Assembly: GCA_016869915.1 (NCBI GenBank) | Contig: VGDA01000171.1 | Location: 1-7,455, forward strand | Direction of reading: 5' to 3' | DNA: 7,455 bases | Origin: Alphaproteobacteria bacterium | GTDB taxonomy: Bacteria; Pseudomonadota; Alphaproteobacteria; CACIAM-22H2 | In this document: positions 7,115-7,455 of the stretch, in pieces | Layout of the letters: every line of letters starts with the position of its first letter | How positions within the stretch are numbered: the stretch's first letter is position 1 | Program-made: the position numbers and the translations under genes | Notes under the pieces: generated by a model | Told to the model about the DNA's origin: nothing | What the model saw: only the letters and a program-made list of their open reading frames with translations | The model's database searches: none

Positions 7115-7455
7115 GCCTGACGCGTCGACGCTTCCTTGCCGCCTCCACCAGCCTGCCGGTCGTCGCGACCTGCGCGCCCGCGCTCGCCGCGCCGCCGCCC
7201 GCGCCGGCCTGGAGCCATGCCGCGTATCTCGAGGCGATGCGCGCATCGGGCCGCGAGACGAGGCTCTCCGAGGCGTCGTTCCGCGCGATCCAGGCGCGAC
7301 GCACCAAGGCGCTGGCCACGATCCAGTCCTACCTGCGCGAGCGCCTCGGATCGGCGGATGCCGAGGTGATGCGCGCCTTCGCGGAGGTGCCGCGCGAGTA
7401 CTTCCACTACGACTACGCCGGCAAGCGCGCGACGCCGGGCGAGGCTTACGAGGAG
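7111..7455 (+). CDS. Tat-exported protein-L-isoaspartate O-methyltransferase-like protein, N-terminal part (cut by right edge)
   Basis: The first 115 residues are in the window and the gene continues beyond it. Residues 4-9 (TRRRFL) form a strong twin-arginine motif, followed by a hydrophobic stretch and an A-L-A site near residue 27, then a proline-rich spacer. A VATC at 18-21 is only a poor lipobox. From about residue 55 the sequence looks like the N-terminal helical part of the PCMT family: repeated basic/amphipathic helices, then EVMRAFAEVPREYFHYDY (85-102), matching the family's V..A...VPRE.F signature, and AYEE at 112-115 in place of the usual AY.D. PCMT enzymes use S-adenosylmethionine to methylate isoaspartyl residues in damaged proteins, normally in the cytoplasm, so a Tat signal is unusual. 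The SAM-binding motifs lie outside the window, so activity cannot be judged. The ATG overlaps the previous stop by 4 nt, indicating translational coupling. Confidence 0.72.
   Translation, partial: MSLTRRRFLAASTSLPVVATCAPALAAPPPAPAWSHAAYLEAMRASGRETRLSEASFRAIQARRTKALATIQSYLRERLGSADAEVMRAFAEVPREYFHYDYAGKRATPGEAYEE

Noticed and set aside
7165..7176. Lipoprotein signal (VATC) in the PCMT-like protein
   Set aside because: Thr before the Cys is a poor fit to the lipobox, and the strong Tat motif with an ALA cleavage site explains the N-terminus better.

Overview
The window is very GC-rich DNA with almost no non-coding space. Codon third positions are nearly all G or C, Shine-Dalgarno sites are AAGGAG/GGGAGG-like, and several products carry Tat- or Sec-type export signals. 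This suggests a high-GC Gram-negative bacterium, most likely an alpha- or betaproteobacterium. No rRNA, tRNA, CRISPR array, insertion sequence or long repeat is visible.

Left part (1-3070): this looks like the edge of a small catabolic locus under a GntR-type regulator. A minus-strand gene for an exported protein begins at base 90 and runs off the left edge; only its signal peptide is in the window. Divergent from it is an aldehyde dehydrogenase relic (262-830). It keeps a ribosome binding site, a start codon and the C-terminal third, but it has a frameshift near its start and has lost the central part including the catalytic residues. Tail to tail with the relic, 9 nt apart, is a HutC-type GntR regulator (840-1652, minus). 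The regulator is divergent from a class III, glutamate-1-semialdehyde-aminomutase-like PLP enzyme (1766-3070). The divergent gap holds a perfect 16-bp inverted repeat, probably the regulator's operator. A second, AT-rich palindrome lies upstream of the dehydrogenase relic.

Right part (3185-7455): all genes are on the plus strand. A small DUF2938-type membrane protein (3185-3664) is followed by three closely linked genes: an exported alpha/beta hydrolase (3717-4685), an 811-residue membrane protein with a degenerate spermidine-synthase-like Rossmann domain between two membrane blocks (4679-7114), and the start of a Tat-signal protein resembling protein-L-isoaspartate methyltransferase (7111 to the edge). 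The last two junctions overlap by 7 and 4 nt, so these genes are probably translationally coupled. The hydrolase and the isoaspartate-methyltransferase-like protein both appear to act outside the cytoplasm. A positive-inside reading of the big membrane protein also places its Rossmann domain on the outer face. The most unusual proposal from this window is therefore an envelope-located module built from proteins of families that normally work with cytoplasmic S-adenosylmethionine derivatives. This is inference from sequence alone.
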